The notes under the pieces: model-generated
The model's database searches: none
The model's input: the letters and a program-made list of their open reading frames with translations, nothing else
Told to the model about the DNA's origin: nothing
Shown here: in pieces, positions 6,712 to 11,822 of the stretch
Layout: the number at the start of each line of letters is the position of its first letter
Numbering within the stretch: position 1 is the stretch's first letter
Translations under genes and position numbers: made by a program
From: Allosphingosinicella sp.
GTDB taxonomy: Bacteria > Pseudomonadota > Alphaproteobacteria > Sphingomonadales > Sphingomonadaceae
Assembly: GCA_030146745.1 (NCBI GenBank)
Contig: JASLBD010000164.1
Coordinates: forward strand, 1-11,822
Direction: 5' to 3'
Length of the DNA: 11,822 nt

Positions 6712-6909
6712 CGGCCCCTCCCTGATGAAGCCGCGGCTATGCGCCAATTATCGGTGGTGAGCAAGGACGGGTGAGCGTCTTGGCCCGTGACGCCGTCGTC
6801 AGATCCGGAGCCCGCGAGCGTTATGCGCCGAAGATGGAGCAAGGCCGGGATTCGCCGACACCATTCCCGCCGGCCGCTCGCCTGGTCGGTCCCGGTTCGG
6901 ACGAGCTTG

Positions 6910-6941
6910 GGGGCACGTACCTTTGCGAAAGTACGTGCCCC
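6910..6941 (-). terminator. Strong hairpin downstream of the GlsB-type gene
   Basis: GGGGCACGTAC (6910-6920), a ten-base spacer CTTTGCGAAA, then GTACGTGCCCC (6931-6941) form a perfect 11-bp stem. It sits 50 bases after the stop of the minus-strand GlsB-type gene. Neither side has a real T-run, so it may be a processing or attenuating structure or a regulator palindrome (GGCACGTAC/GTACGTGCC) rather than a classical terminator. Confidence 0.45.
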
Positions 6942-6955
6942 TTCTACTCGCGTCG

Positions 6956-6974
6956 GCCCGGATCAGGTCCGGGC
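6956..6974. repeat. Half-copy of the extragenic palindrome
   Basis: GCCCGGA-TCAGG-TCCGGGC is a 7-bp stem with a five-base loop, followed by TGACC. It matches the right arm of the element at 3311-3459 (CCCCGGA-TCGAG-TCCGGGG followed by TGACG) in stem, loop length and trailing bases. It lies 16 bases after the stop of the minus-strand GlsB-type gene. Confidence 0.6.
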
Positions 6975-6990
6975 TGACCGGAAAACCGGT

Positions 6991-7239
6991 TCAGGTCGCC
7001 CGGCGGATGACCTTGACGATGAGGAGCAGGATCACCGCTCCGAGCAGCGAATAGAGGAAGGCCATCATGTTGAGCGGGCCGTTGAGGATCGAGGCTCCGC
7101 CGCCGAACAGCCAGCCGGCGATGAGGGCGCCGACGATCCCGACGACGATGTCGAAGATCAGGCCGCCGCCGCTCTTGGTGATGATTCCGGCGAGCCAGCC
7201 GCAGACTGCGCCGACGACGAGGATGAGTATCAGGGTCAT
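6991..7239 (-). CDS. GlsB/YeaQ/YmgE-type stress-response membrane protein
   Basis: An 82-residue, almost wholly hydrophobic protein of the transglycosylase-associated (GlsB/YeaQ/YmgE) family. Three membrane segments are visible near residues 1-20, 28-48 and 57-77, with the glycine-rich family pattern (GWLAGIITKSGGGLIFDIVV, then GIVGALIAGWLFG). Such proteins sit in the inner membrane and rise in stress, but their biochemical role is not known. The ATG at 7239 has a GGGAGA ribosome site. The longer open frame upstream is arginine/proline-rich and is rejected. It has its own EcfG-like promoter (7290-7314), and a terminator upstream (7339-7370) isolates it from the CHRD gene. This agrees with a stress-regulated single-gene unit. 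Confidence 0.9.
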   Translation of the reverse strand: MTLILILVVGAVCGWLAGIITKSGGGLIFDIVVGIVGALIAGWLFGGGASILNGPLNMMAFLYSLLGAVILLLIVKVIRRAT

Positions 7240-7289
7240 GTTTGTCTCCCGCGGGCACGCAGGCTTGGAAGCGTGTCCGACAGGGACAG

Positions 7290-7314
7290 GACGTTTCGGA
7301 GCCGGTCCGGTTCC
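7290..7314 (-). promoter_or_regulatory. EcfG-like (general stress sigma) promoter of the GlsB-type gene
   Basis: On the minus strand GGAAC (7314-7310), 16 bases, then CGTC (7293-7290), against the alphaproteobacterial EcfG consensus GGAAC-n16/17-CGTT. The -35 match is complete and the -10 is three of four. The -10 box lies about 50 bases before the ATG at 7239, a normal leader length, and the regulated gene is a stress-type membrane protein. Confidence 0.5.
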
Positions 7315-7338
7315 CCCTGGCGAGCGGGAGAAAAGAGG

Positions 7339-7370
7339 GAGGCGCCTCCCGGGACCGCGGGAGGCGCCTC
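7339..7370 (-). terminator. Intrinsic terminator after the CHRD lipoprotein gene
   Basis: GAGGCGCCTCCCG (7339-7351), loop GGACCG, CGGGAGGCGCCTC (7358-7370) make a perfect 13-bp stem. On the minus strand it is followed by CCTCTTTTCTC, a T-rich tail, and it lies 34 bases past the CHRD stop codon. On the plus strand it is followed by only TTTC. It separates the CHRD gene from the GlsB-type gene. Confidence 0.75.
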
Positions 7371-7403
7371 TTTCAGGTGGAGACCGGCCGCTCTTTCGAG
7401 CTG

Positions 7404-7826
7404 TCAGCCTTCCTTGACCAAAGTCCCGAAGAGGTCGCCGGTGGTGGTTCCGACATGGACCTTGAACGCGCCCGGGTTGGCCTTGATGGCGTCGAGCTGG
7501 GCGTCGGTGATCTGGTCGCAATCGTTGCTGTCGTTGTCGGCCTTGGGAACGTCGAGCGTGGAGAGCACGCTGTTGCCCGGGCCGACGACGTGGCCGACGG
7601 TCATGGTGATGCCGGCGGCGAGCTCGAGATCGGTGCAGAGCGTGTTGGTGGCGTCGTTGAGGCTGATCTCGGCCTTGCCGGCGGCGGCGCCGCCTCCGGC
7701 GGGCATGAGCATCGCGGTATATTCGAAGCCGATCGCCTCGGTCGTTTCCTCGGCGACGGTTTCGCAGCCGCCGAGCAAGGCGATCATGCCGGCCGACGCC
7801 AATGCGAACGCTGCTTTGTTACGCAT
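7404..7826 (-). CDS. CHRD-domain lipoprotein
   Basis: A 140-residue predicted lipoprotein. Its signal peptide ends in the lipobox LGGC, with Cys21 lipidated. The mature part follows the CHRD pattern: a strand with TAMLMPAGGG (about 38-47), TVGHVVGPGNSVLSTLDVP near 76-94, then the ITDAQLDAIKANPGAFKVHV block (106-125) and a short GDLFGTLV end strand. CHRD domains are small beta-rich extracytoplasmic domains also found in chordin; their role in bacteria is unknown. The ATG at 7826 has a GAGGAG ribosome site. The open frame runs further upstream into the dgkA region as arginine-rich shadow and is rejected. An EcfG-like promoter (7875-7900) precedes it and an intrinsic terminator follows. It would lie in the outer membrane or face the periplasm. 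Confidence 0.85.
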   Translation of the reverse strand: MRNKAAFALASAGMIALLGGCETVAEETTEAIGFEYTAMLMPAGGGAAAGKAEISLNDATNTLCTDLELAAGITMTVGHVVGPGNSVLSTLDVPKADNDSNDCDQITDAQLDAIKANPGAFKVHVGTTTGDLFGTLVKEG

Positions 7827-7874
7827 GACTTTTCTCCTCGGAGTTACGGGCCGCCCCATTGGGCCCGTCGTCAA

Positions 7875-7900
7875 AGCGAGCAAGACCGGGTAATCGTTCC
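7875..7900 (-). promoter_or_regulatory. Possible EcfG-like promoter of the CHRD lipoprotein gene
   Basis: On the minus strand GGAAC (7900-7896), 17 bases, then CGCT (7878-7875), against GGAAC-n16/17-CGTT. The -10 is three of four. It lies about 50 bases before the ATG at 7826, the same placement as the neighbouring GlsB-type gene's promoter. A small hairpin (ACGGGCC/GGCCCGT, 7846-7868) would be at the very start of the transcript. Confidence 0.4.
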
Positions 7901-7924
7901 CGAAGCGATACGACGGCCCGCCGT

Positions 7925-8308
7925 TCAGCCGCGGCCGAGCGCCGCCAGCACCATCAGCGCGCCGACGGCCGCGGCGGCGAGGCTGGCGACGAGGACGGCG
8001 GCGGCGGCCGAATCCTTGGCGGCGCCGATCTCGCGGGCGCGGTGCGGATGGAGATGGTCGAGCAGATATTCGAGCGCGCTGTTGGCGAGCTCCAGGGCGA
8101 GGACGAAGGCGATCGCCAGGGCGACCAGCGCCGACCAGAGCGCCCCGGGGCGCAGGGCGATCGTGACGAGCGCGGCGGCGAGGGCGAGCCGGCACTGGCT
8201 CCGGAAGCTCTTCTCGCGGGCGAAGACGAGGCGCAGGCCGGCGAGGGCGAAGCCGAGCCGCTCGGCGAAGCGCCGGTTCTTCGTCCGGCCGGGATCGGTG
8301 CCGTGCAT
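7925..8308 (-). CDS. dgkA: Diacylglycerol kinase (DgkA type)
   Basis: A small integral membrane kinase that phosphorylates diacylglycerol to phosphatidic acid with MgATP, recycling DAG formed by membrane-derived glycan and envelope modification reactions. The 127 residues match the family length. There is an amphipathic N-terminal part, then three membrane helices, about 43-60, 59-80 and 98-123. Key residues align with E. coli DgkA: Glu32 in AREKSFRSQ (E28), and Glu73 and Glu80 in ELANSALEYLLDHL (E69, E76). The C-terminal block IGAAKDSAAAAVLVAS (about 93-108) is the conserved AKD-SAAV segment. The ATG at 8308 has only a weak ribosome site (AGGC). The N-terminus before residue 14 is charged and poorly conserved. 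It lies 98 bases upstream of the CHRD gene on the same strand. Confidence 0.92.
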   Translation of the reverse strand: MHGTDPGRTKNRRFAERLGFALAGLRLVFAREKSFRSQCRLALAAALVTIALRPGALWSALVALAIAFVLALELANSALEYLLDHLHPHRAREIGAAKDSAAAAVLVASLAAAAVGALMVLAALGRG

Positions 8309-8495
8309 CGGGCCTGGCTAGCCGCTCTCGCCGGCCCGGCGATGGCGCCGGGCGTGGGCAGGCGGAGGAGAAGCCGTGCAGGTGAGGGCCCTGCCTCTGC
8401 CGGTCGGCCGTTTCGGGCGCGCTGGCTCGGGAGAGACTCGAAGGCGCGCGCGGGAAGGAAAGGATTCGCCCGCGGGCGGAATCGCCTTTCCGATT

Positions 8496-8516
8496 ATTCG
8501 GTGCCAGGCACCGAAT
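8496..8516. promoter_or_regulatory. Perfect 21-base palindrome, possible operator
   Basis: ATTCGGTGCC-A-GGCACCGAAT is a perfect 10-bp inverted repeat around one central base. It is located about 190 bases upstream of dgkA on the minus strand and 150 bases past the end of the tiny lipoprotein gene. The lack of a loop favours a protein-binding site for a dimeric regulator over an RNA terminator. It has no T-run beside it. Confidence 0.4.
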
Positions 8517-8620
8517 TCCAAGCGTCTGGATTCATTCGCCGCGAGCGGGCTGGTGGCATTGCCGTTTCGGATTTCGGCGACGGTACCGGTCGTCCCGGGC
8601 CCTTGCCGGAGAGGTCGGGA

Positions 8621-8661
8621 GGGGGACGGCGGCTCGCGCGAGCGACGAGCCGCCCTCCCCC
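8621..8661 (-). terminator. Long GC-rich hairpin after the tiny lipoprotein gene
   Basis: GGGGGACGGCGGCTCG (8621-8636), loop of nine, CGAGCCGCCCTCCCCC (8646-8661) form a 16-bp stem with a single mismatch. It is seven bases beyond the minus-strand stop at 8669-8671. There is no T-run, so termination may be Rho-assisted or the stem may stabilise the transcript end. Confidence 0.55.
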
Positions 8662-8668
8662 GATTCGC

Positions 8669-8914
8669 TTACTGGCCCTTGTCCTCGATGGCGTCGGCCT
8701 TGTTCTCGGCGGTCGCTTCGATCGCGTCCGCCTTGTTCTCGAGCATGTCGGCCTGATTCTCGGTGGCGGCGTTGTCGGCCTGCGCCTCGAGGGCGTCGGC
8801 CTGGTTGTCGGCGACGGCCTCGACATTGTCGGCCGCCCTCTCGGACTCCGAGCTGTTGCAGGCGCCCAGCGCCATCAGACCGGCGACCATCGCGCCCTTG
8901 ACGATCATTCTCAT
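8669..8914 (-). CDS. Tiny repetitive, acidic lipoprotein
   Basis: An 81-residue predicted lipoprotein with signal peptide 1-18, lipobox LGAC and Cys19 lipidated. The mature part is highly acidic and almost entirely helical in character. It holds four near-copies of the heptad N-Q/K-A-D-x-L/I-E, at about 37-43, 53-59, 60-66 and 71-77, with further AD-rich words between them. It recalls small coiled-coil lipoproteins of the Lpp kind and could form a trimeric or dimeric helix in the periplasm, but no cell-wall-linking C-terminal Lys is present (it ends DKGQ). The ATG at 8914 has GGGGGAAG at a good distance; a second in-frame ATG follows two codons later. A strong hairpin follows the stop. No named family is recognised. 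Confidence 0.78.
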   Translation of the reverse strand: MRMIVKGAMVAGLMALGACNSSESERAADNVEAVADNQADALEAQADNAATENQADMLENKADAIEATAENKADAIEDKGQ

Positions 8915-9239
8915 TCAGCTTCCCCCTTCATCTTTGCACCAAAAGAGACGCTCCGGCCGCAGAGCGGCCGAAGCGCCGTGGAGCCCGGCGTGACCTCGGG
9001 TCCCTCATGGAGGCTAACATGGATAAATGCCCCGGGATAGACCGAACCGGGCGGAAACGCCGGCACCCGCCGGGGAAGCTGCCACAATCGAGACGATTCA
9101 ACGGGCTAGCGAACGCATTTCGACCCGTCATGACCATAATTTGGCCGCAAGGCTGAGCGATTGGCGGGTCATGGGGGCCCATCCTTCACGCGCCGCGCCG
9201 CACATGCGGAGGCGCAAGCGCCCGGGAGCTTTAGCGGCG
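8915..9239. other. Divergent intergenic region
   Basis: These 325 bases separate the tiny lipoprotein gene (minus) from the DUF2141 gene (plus). No gene is seen; the plus-strand frame open from 9027 is only an upstream extension of the DUF2141 gene. A 7-bp hairpin CGGCCGC-AGA-GCGGCCG (8954-8970) lies close to the lipoprotein gene and would fall in its leader. I could not find convincing promoter boxes for either gene. Confidence 0.45.
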
Positions 9240-9746
9240 ATGTCGAGACTCTTCCTTTCCACCGCCCTCTGCGCGGCCGCGCTGGGGGCCAGCGCCGCCC
9301 CGGCGCGGGCGGCGCTCGGGCCGGACGCGGCGGCCTGCAGCCCCGGCGCCAACCGGCCCGCGGTGCTGGTCAGCGTCAACGGCTTCAAGAATCGGATCGG
9401 CAAGCTGCGGATCCAGCTTTACGGCGGCGATCCGCGCAAGTTCCTCGAGCGGGGCGCCAAGCTGAAGCGGATCGACCTTCCGGTGACCCGCGCCGGAGCG
9501 ATGAACGTCTGCGTCGCCGTTCCGGCCGCCGGCACCTATGCCATCGCGGTCCGCCACGACGCCGACAACAACGGCAAGACCAACTGGAACGACGGCGGCG
9601 GCTTCTCGAACAATCCGAAGCTCTCGCTGCTCAAGCTGAAGCCCTCGCACCGGGCGACCGCGGTCGCCGTGGGCCGGGGTGTCAAGACCGTGCCGGTGGT
9701 GCTCAACTACCGCACCGGCCTCTCCATCGCTCCGATCGGCCGGTAG
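9240..9746 (+). CDS. DUF2141 family secreted protein
   Basis: A 168-residue exported protein of the DUF2141 family, whose function is unknown. The signal peptide covers residues 1 to about 24 (cut near ARA-AL). The mature part has the family hallmark near the middle: AIAVRHDADNNGKTNWN (101-117), followed by GGGFSNNPK (119-127), a stretch that resembles an acidic, possibly calcium-binding loop (D107, D109, N111). Before it is a strand pair around LVSVNGFKNRIGKLRIQLYG (43-62). The ATG at 9240 has GGGAG about 11 bases upstream. An in-frame ATG at 9204 would add 12 basic residues and is less likely. It ends two bases before the lipid-kinase gene, so the two are very probably co-transcribed and translationally coupled. 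This hints at a shared role in the envelope, although no such role is proven. Confidence 0.87.
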   Translation: MSRLFLSTALCAAALGASAAPARAALGPDAAACSPGANRPAVLVSVNGFKNRIGKLRIQLYGGDPRKFLERGAKLKRIDLPVTRAGAMNVCVAVPAAGTYAIAVRHDADNNGKTNWNDGGGFSNNPKLSLLKLKPSHRATAVAVGRGVKTVPVVLNYRTGLSIAPIGR

Positions 9747-9748
9747 GA

Positions 9749-10723
9749 ATGGCCCGGGTCGCGCTTCTCTCCAACCCCCGGTCGACCGGCAACAGGGCGC
9801 TGCTCCCGGCGGTGCGAAGCTTCTGCGCCGACCATAAGGACATCTTCCACTACGAGGTCGAGCAGGTCGACCAGATCGCCACCGCGCTCAGGACCATCGC
9901 CCTGGTCGAGCCCCGGGTGCTCGTCATCAACGGCGGCGACGGGACCGTCCAGGCAGCCCTGACCGAAATCTACAACGGCCGCCATTTCGGCGACAATCCG
10001 CCGCCCGTCGCGGTCCTGCCCAACGGCAAGACCAACCTCATCGCCTACGACCTGGGCGCCGGCGCCGACGCCCTGGAGACGCTCGAGCGGGTGCTGGCCA
10101 TCGCCCGCACCGACCTCGCCCCGCACATCGTCCGGCGCGAGCTGATCACGCTTTCCGGCGGCTCCGGCCACGGCAAGCCGGTGCTCGGCATGTTCCTCGG
10201 CGGCGCCTATCTCGCCGATACGATGCTCTATTGCCGAAACAAGCTCTACCCGCTCGGGATTCCCAACTGGCTCGCCCATGGCCTGGCGCTGGTGCTCGGC
10301 CTGCTCGGCGTGGTGCTGGGCCGCCGGGCGGGCTTCCTTCCGCCGCCGCCGGCGACCCTCAGGGTGTCGGGAATGAAGGGCGGCGAGCTGAACGGGAAAT
10401 TCGCCTTCCTGATGGTGACGACCCTGCAGCGCCTGCTGTTCAAGGGCTCCATGCCCGGCGCCGGGGCCCGCACGGGCGCGATGCAGATGCTCGTCATCGA
10501 CCGCAATCTCGGCGCCCTGCTCGGCGCCTTCGTGGCGGCGGTGCGAGGCCGGCTCGGCCGCAAGCGGATGACCGGAGTCCATCTCGAGCGCGGCGACGAG
10601 ATCAGGATCGAGGGCGACCATTCGAACGTCCTGCTCGACGGCGAGCTGTTCCAGGCCGATCGCGGACGCCCGATCGTGCTGAGGCCAAGCGCCCCGGTCC
10701 CCTTCCTGGCCTTGACGATCTGA
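9749..10723 (+). CDS. Diacylglycerol kinase catalytic-domain protein (YegS/DAGK_cat type lipid kinase)
   Basis: A cytosolic or membrane-associated lipid kinase of the DAGK_cat superfamily, which phosphorylates diacylglycerol, sphingoid bases or related lipids using ATP. The 324 residues include the nucleotide-binding motif GGDGT (62-66) preceded by the strand VLVING, and PNGKTN (91-96), equivalent to the PLGTxND loop with two residues changed. A hydrophobic stretch (about 175-190) and a C-terminal beta domain with IEGDHSNVLLDGELF follow. The change from GT-ND to GK-TN in that loop is unusual and may alter the substrate. The ATG at 9749 follows the DUF2141 stop by two bases; AGGA touches the ATG, so re-initiation from the upstream gene is likely. 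The frame is open far upstream through the DUF2141 gene, but that part is shadow. In sphingomonads a sphingolipid substrate is conceivable, which is an inference. Confidence 0.85.
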   Translation: MARVALLSNPRSTGNRALLPAVRSFCADHKDIFHYEVEQVDQIATALRTIALVEPRVLVINGGDGTVQAALTEIYNGRHFGDNPPPVAVLPNGKTNLIAYDLGAGADALETLERVLAIARTDLAPHIVRRELITLSGGSGHGKPVLGMFLGGAYLADTMLYCRNKLYPLGIPNWLAHGLALVLGLLGVVLGRRAGFLPPPPATLRVSGMKGGELNGKFAFLMVTTLQRLLFKGSMPGAGARTGAMQMLVIDRNLGALLGAFVAAVRGRLGRKRMTGVHLERGDEIRIEGDHSNVLLDGELFQADRGRPIVLRPSAPVPFLALTI

Positions 10724-10725
10724 AT

Positions 10726-10762
10726 CCTCCCCGTCGACAATGGGGAGTGGTCCCGCTCCCCA
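10726..10762. terminator. Competing hairpins between convergent genes
   Basis: CTCCCC (10727-10732) can pair with GGGGAG (10742-10747), and the same GGGGAG with its neighbouring T can instead pair with CTCCCCA (10756-10762). The two stems exclude each other. They sit in the 57-base gap between the lipid-kinase stop and the oxygenase stop, so either could end transcripts from both sides. No T-run is present. Similar CTCCCC/GGGGAG units are, as I recall, widespread between sphingomonad genes. Confidence 0.5.
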
Positions 10763-10780
10763 CGCTTCGCGCAGGGAGAA

Positions 10781-11473
10781 TTACAAGGCATCGTGGAAGA
10801 TCAGGCCGAGCGTGAAGCGCTCGCCGGAGCGGATCGTGCTCACGCCGTGCTTCATCCGGGTGCGGTAGAAGCCGCGGCTCCCCTGCACCGGCCGCTCGCT
10901 GACCGCGAACGCCACCGCGTCGCCCTGTTCCAGAGGAACCGCCGTGGCCCGCGACTGGCGGCGCGGGCGCTGCTCGGCCAGGAGGAACTCGCCCCCGGTG
11001 AAATCCTCCCCCGGCCGCGAAAGCAGGATGGCGACCTGCAGCGGGAAGGCCTCGGCGCCGTACAGATCCTGATGAAGGCAATTATAGTCGCCGGGCCCGT
11101 AGCGCAGAAGGAGCGGAGTGGGCCGCCTCTGGCCGGCGGCGCGGCAGCGGGCGAGATAATCCTCATGCGCCGCCGGATAGGGATCGGAGCGGCCGAGCGC
11201 CGCCTGCCACCGGTTCGCGACCTGGGCGAGCGGCGGGTAGAGCCCGGCGCGAAGACTGGCGACCGGCTCCGGCAGGTCGTAGGCGAAGTAGCGATACTCT
11301 CCCTGCCCGAAGCCGTGGCGGGCCATCACCACCCGGCTGCGGAAGCTTTGCTCGGCCTGCCACAAGGCGGCGGCCTCACCGCAGGCGTCGGAGCCGAGAA
11401 GGCCGGGGAGCAGCGCCCAGCCCTGCTCGTCGAGAGCGGCGCCGATGGCTTGCCGGTCCATGCTTGCGTTCAT
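10781..11473 (-). CDS. 2OG-Fe(II) oxygenase, Oxygenase-NA (PF09859) type
   Basis: An iron and 2-oxoglutarate dependent dioxygenase of the family annotated as acting on damaged nucleic acid, possibly by oxidative removal of alkyl groups. The 230 residues show the full metal and cosubstrate set: His134-x-Asp136 in LHQDLYG, the distal His209 in MKHGVS and Arg219 in GERFTLG for 2-oxoglutarate. The block FPLQVAILLS, GEDFTGGEF, RPVQGSRG and the end LIFHDAL are characteristic. The ATG at 11473 has AGGGAG unusually close (one base); the ATG at 11461 gives 226 residues with GGGAG 13 bases upstream, so the start may be either. The frame extends upstream to 11647, but that part is arginine-rich and runs through the operator region. 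In related genomes such genes often sit beside ada; no ada is in this window. It is divergent from a secreted-protein gene across the tandem operator. Confidence 0.88.
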   Translation of the reverse strand: MNASMDRQAIGAALDEQGWALLPGLLGSDACGEAAALWQAEQSFRSRVVMARHGFGQGEYRYFAYDLPEPVASLRAGLYPPLAQVANRWQAALGRSDPYPAAHEDYLARCRAAGQRRPTPLLLRYGPGDYNCLHQDLYGAEAFPLQVAILLSRPGEDFTGGEFLLAEQRPRRQSRATAVPLEQGDAVAFAVSERPVQGSRGFYRTRMKHGVSTIRSGERFTLGLIFHDAL

Positions 11474-11526
11474 GCTCCCTGCATTGCCGAGACCGGCCCG
11501 GGCGGCACTCCGCGCCTTGCTTCCAA

Positions 11527-11563
11527 TGTCCGTCCGCGGACACGGCGAGTCCGTCCCCGGACA
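11527..11563. promoter_or_regulatory. Tandem GTCCG-n4-CGGAC operator
   Basis: Two inverted repeats, TGTCCG-TCCG-CGGACA (11527-11542) and AGTCCG-TCCC-CGGACA (11548-11563), differ by one base in the arms and share their first three spacer bases. Their start-to-start distance is exactly 21 bases, two helical turns, so dimers would sit on the same face of the DNA. They lie between the divergent oxygenase and secreted-protein genes. The regulator is not in this window. Confidence 0.6.
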
Positions 11564-11664
11564 GGTTCGGGAGGCCGCTTCGGGCAAGACCGGCGCATTT
11601 CCGCCTCTCCGGCCGTGGCGCGCTACTTGCATCGAATGGCCGAACACATCAGTGGAGCACCGGC

Positions 11665-11822
11665 ATGCGCCAAGCCTTCTTCGCCCTTCTCGCCTGCACC
11701 CTCGCTCTTCCGGCGGCGATCCCGGCCGCCTGCGCCGCGCCCGGCTCGGGCGAGCCGGCGGAGACGGAGCAGGGCAAGCTCAACTGGACGATCGAGGCCG
11801 ATTCGAAGCAGCGCTCCAAGGG
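11665..11822 (+). CDS. Secreted protein, cut by the window edge
   Basis: The 5' end of a gene; 52 codons are visible before the sequence stops. It begins with a clear signal peptide (residues 1 to about 25, with a cut near CAA-PG), followed by a polar, charged mature start (GEPAETEQGKLNW, then TIEADSKQRSKG). The ATG at 11665 has GGAG seven bases upstream. The visible part does not identify a family. Being divergent from the Oxygenase-NA gene across a tandem operator, it may share its regulator. Confidence 0.7.
   Translation, partial: MRQAFFALLACTLALPAAIPAACAAPGSGEPAETEQGKLNWTIEADSKQRSK

Larger units (their letters stand above)
6712..6990. other. Intergenic region with two hairpins
   Basis: No gene is visible in this stretch of about 280 bases between two minus-strand genes. 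Near its right end are a perfect 11-bp hairpin (6910-6941) and a half-copy of the extragenic palindrome (6956-6974). Both lie just downstream of the GlsB-type gene and are listed separately. The left part must contain the promoter of the secreted-protein gene. Confidence 0.5.
8309..8668. other. Gene-free stretch with palindromes upstream of dgkA
   Basis: No credible coding sequence is seen in these 360 bases. The minus-strand frame at 8318-8521 is arginine/proline-rich, typical of GC-rich shadow. The stretch holds a 21-base perfect palindrome (8496-8516), an imperfect palindrome GATTCGCCCG/CGGGCGGAATC (8463-8483) and a long hairpin after the tiny lipoprotein gene (8621-8661). The promoter of dgkA should lie here but I cannot place it. 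Confidence 0.5.

Noticed and set aside
7859..9040. Plus-strand open frame of about 390 codons across dgkA and the tiny lipoprotein gene
   Set aside because: It crosses two well-supported minus-strand genes and several hairpins and has shadow composition.
9707..10621. Minus-strand open frame antisense to the lipid kinase
   Set aside because: It mirrors the kinase codons and has low-complexity Glu/Gly/Arg-rich content, with no ribosome site or family pattern.
1..11822. tRNA, rRNA, CRISPR arrays and complete insertion sequences
   Set aside because: I looked for cloverleaf ends, regularly spaced repeats and transposase-like proteins and saw none. The only repeats are the short palindromic elements listed.

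Overview
The window looks like a chromosomal segment from a GC-rich alphaproteobacterium, most probably a sphingomonad (Sphingomonadales). This rests on the very high GC of most genes, sphingomonad-style secreted and lipoprotein families, extragenic palindromes of the CCCCGGA-n5-TCCGGGG type, and two promoters resembling the alphaproteobacterial general-stress (EcfG) consensus. The genus cannot be fixed from the sequence alone.

Layout. On the minus strand at the left, lptF and lptG (1174-2397 and 80-1177) overlap by four bases and encode the inner-membrane permease pair of the LPS export ABC transporter. Divergent from lptF is a cysteine-rich lipoprotein (2656-3225). A spacer of about 430 bases (3226-3654) holds a MITE-like inverted repeat and a tandem GTTACCTA motif.

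From about 3.6 to 6.1 kb lies an accessory-looking segment with clearly lower GC, especially 4.2-5.6 kb. It holds a small secreted protein on the minus strand. On the plus strand is a tight three-gene row: a signal peptide joined to the tail of an Rhs core plus a variable domain, a four-helix membrane protein, and a Tat-exported transglutaminase-like protein that appears cut short by an amber codon. A plus-strand terminator closes this segment.

From 6.2 to 8.9 kb, all on the minus strand, are envelope and stress genes: a secreted protein of unknown function, a GlsB/YeaQ/YmgE-type membrane protein, a CHRD-domain lipoprotein, the small membrane diacylglycerol kinase DgkA, and a tiny repetitive lipoprotein. 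The GlsB-type and CHRD genes each follow an EcfG-like promoter, and a strong terminator separates them, so they look like separate stress-induced units.

From 9.2 to 10.7 kb, on the plus strand, a DUF2141 secreted protein is coupled to a DAGK_cat-type lipid kinase. Convergent to them is a 2OG-Fe(II) oxygenase of the Oxygenase-NA type (10781-11473, minus). The last gene (11665 onward, plus) is a secreted protein cut by the window edge. The oxygenase and this gene share a divergent upstream region carrying two GTCCG-n4-CGGAC inverted repeats exactly 21 bases apart, a likely operator.

Most genes serve the cell envelope: LPS export, lipid phosphorylation, and lipoproteins or periplasmic proteins. 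The most unusual part is the low-GC Rhs-tail/membrane-protein/transglutaminase row, which could be a small toxin-immunity-like or decaying polymorphic-toxin locus. That reading is an inference.
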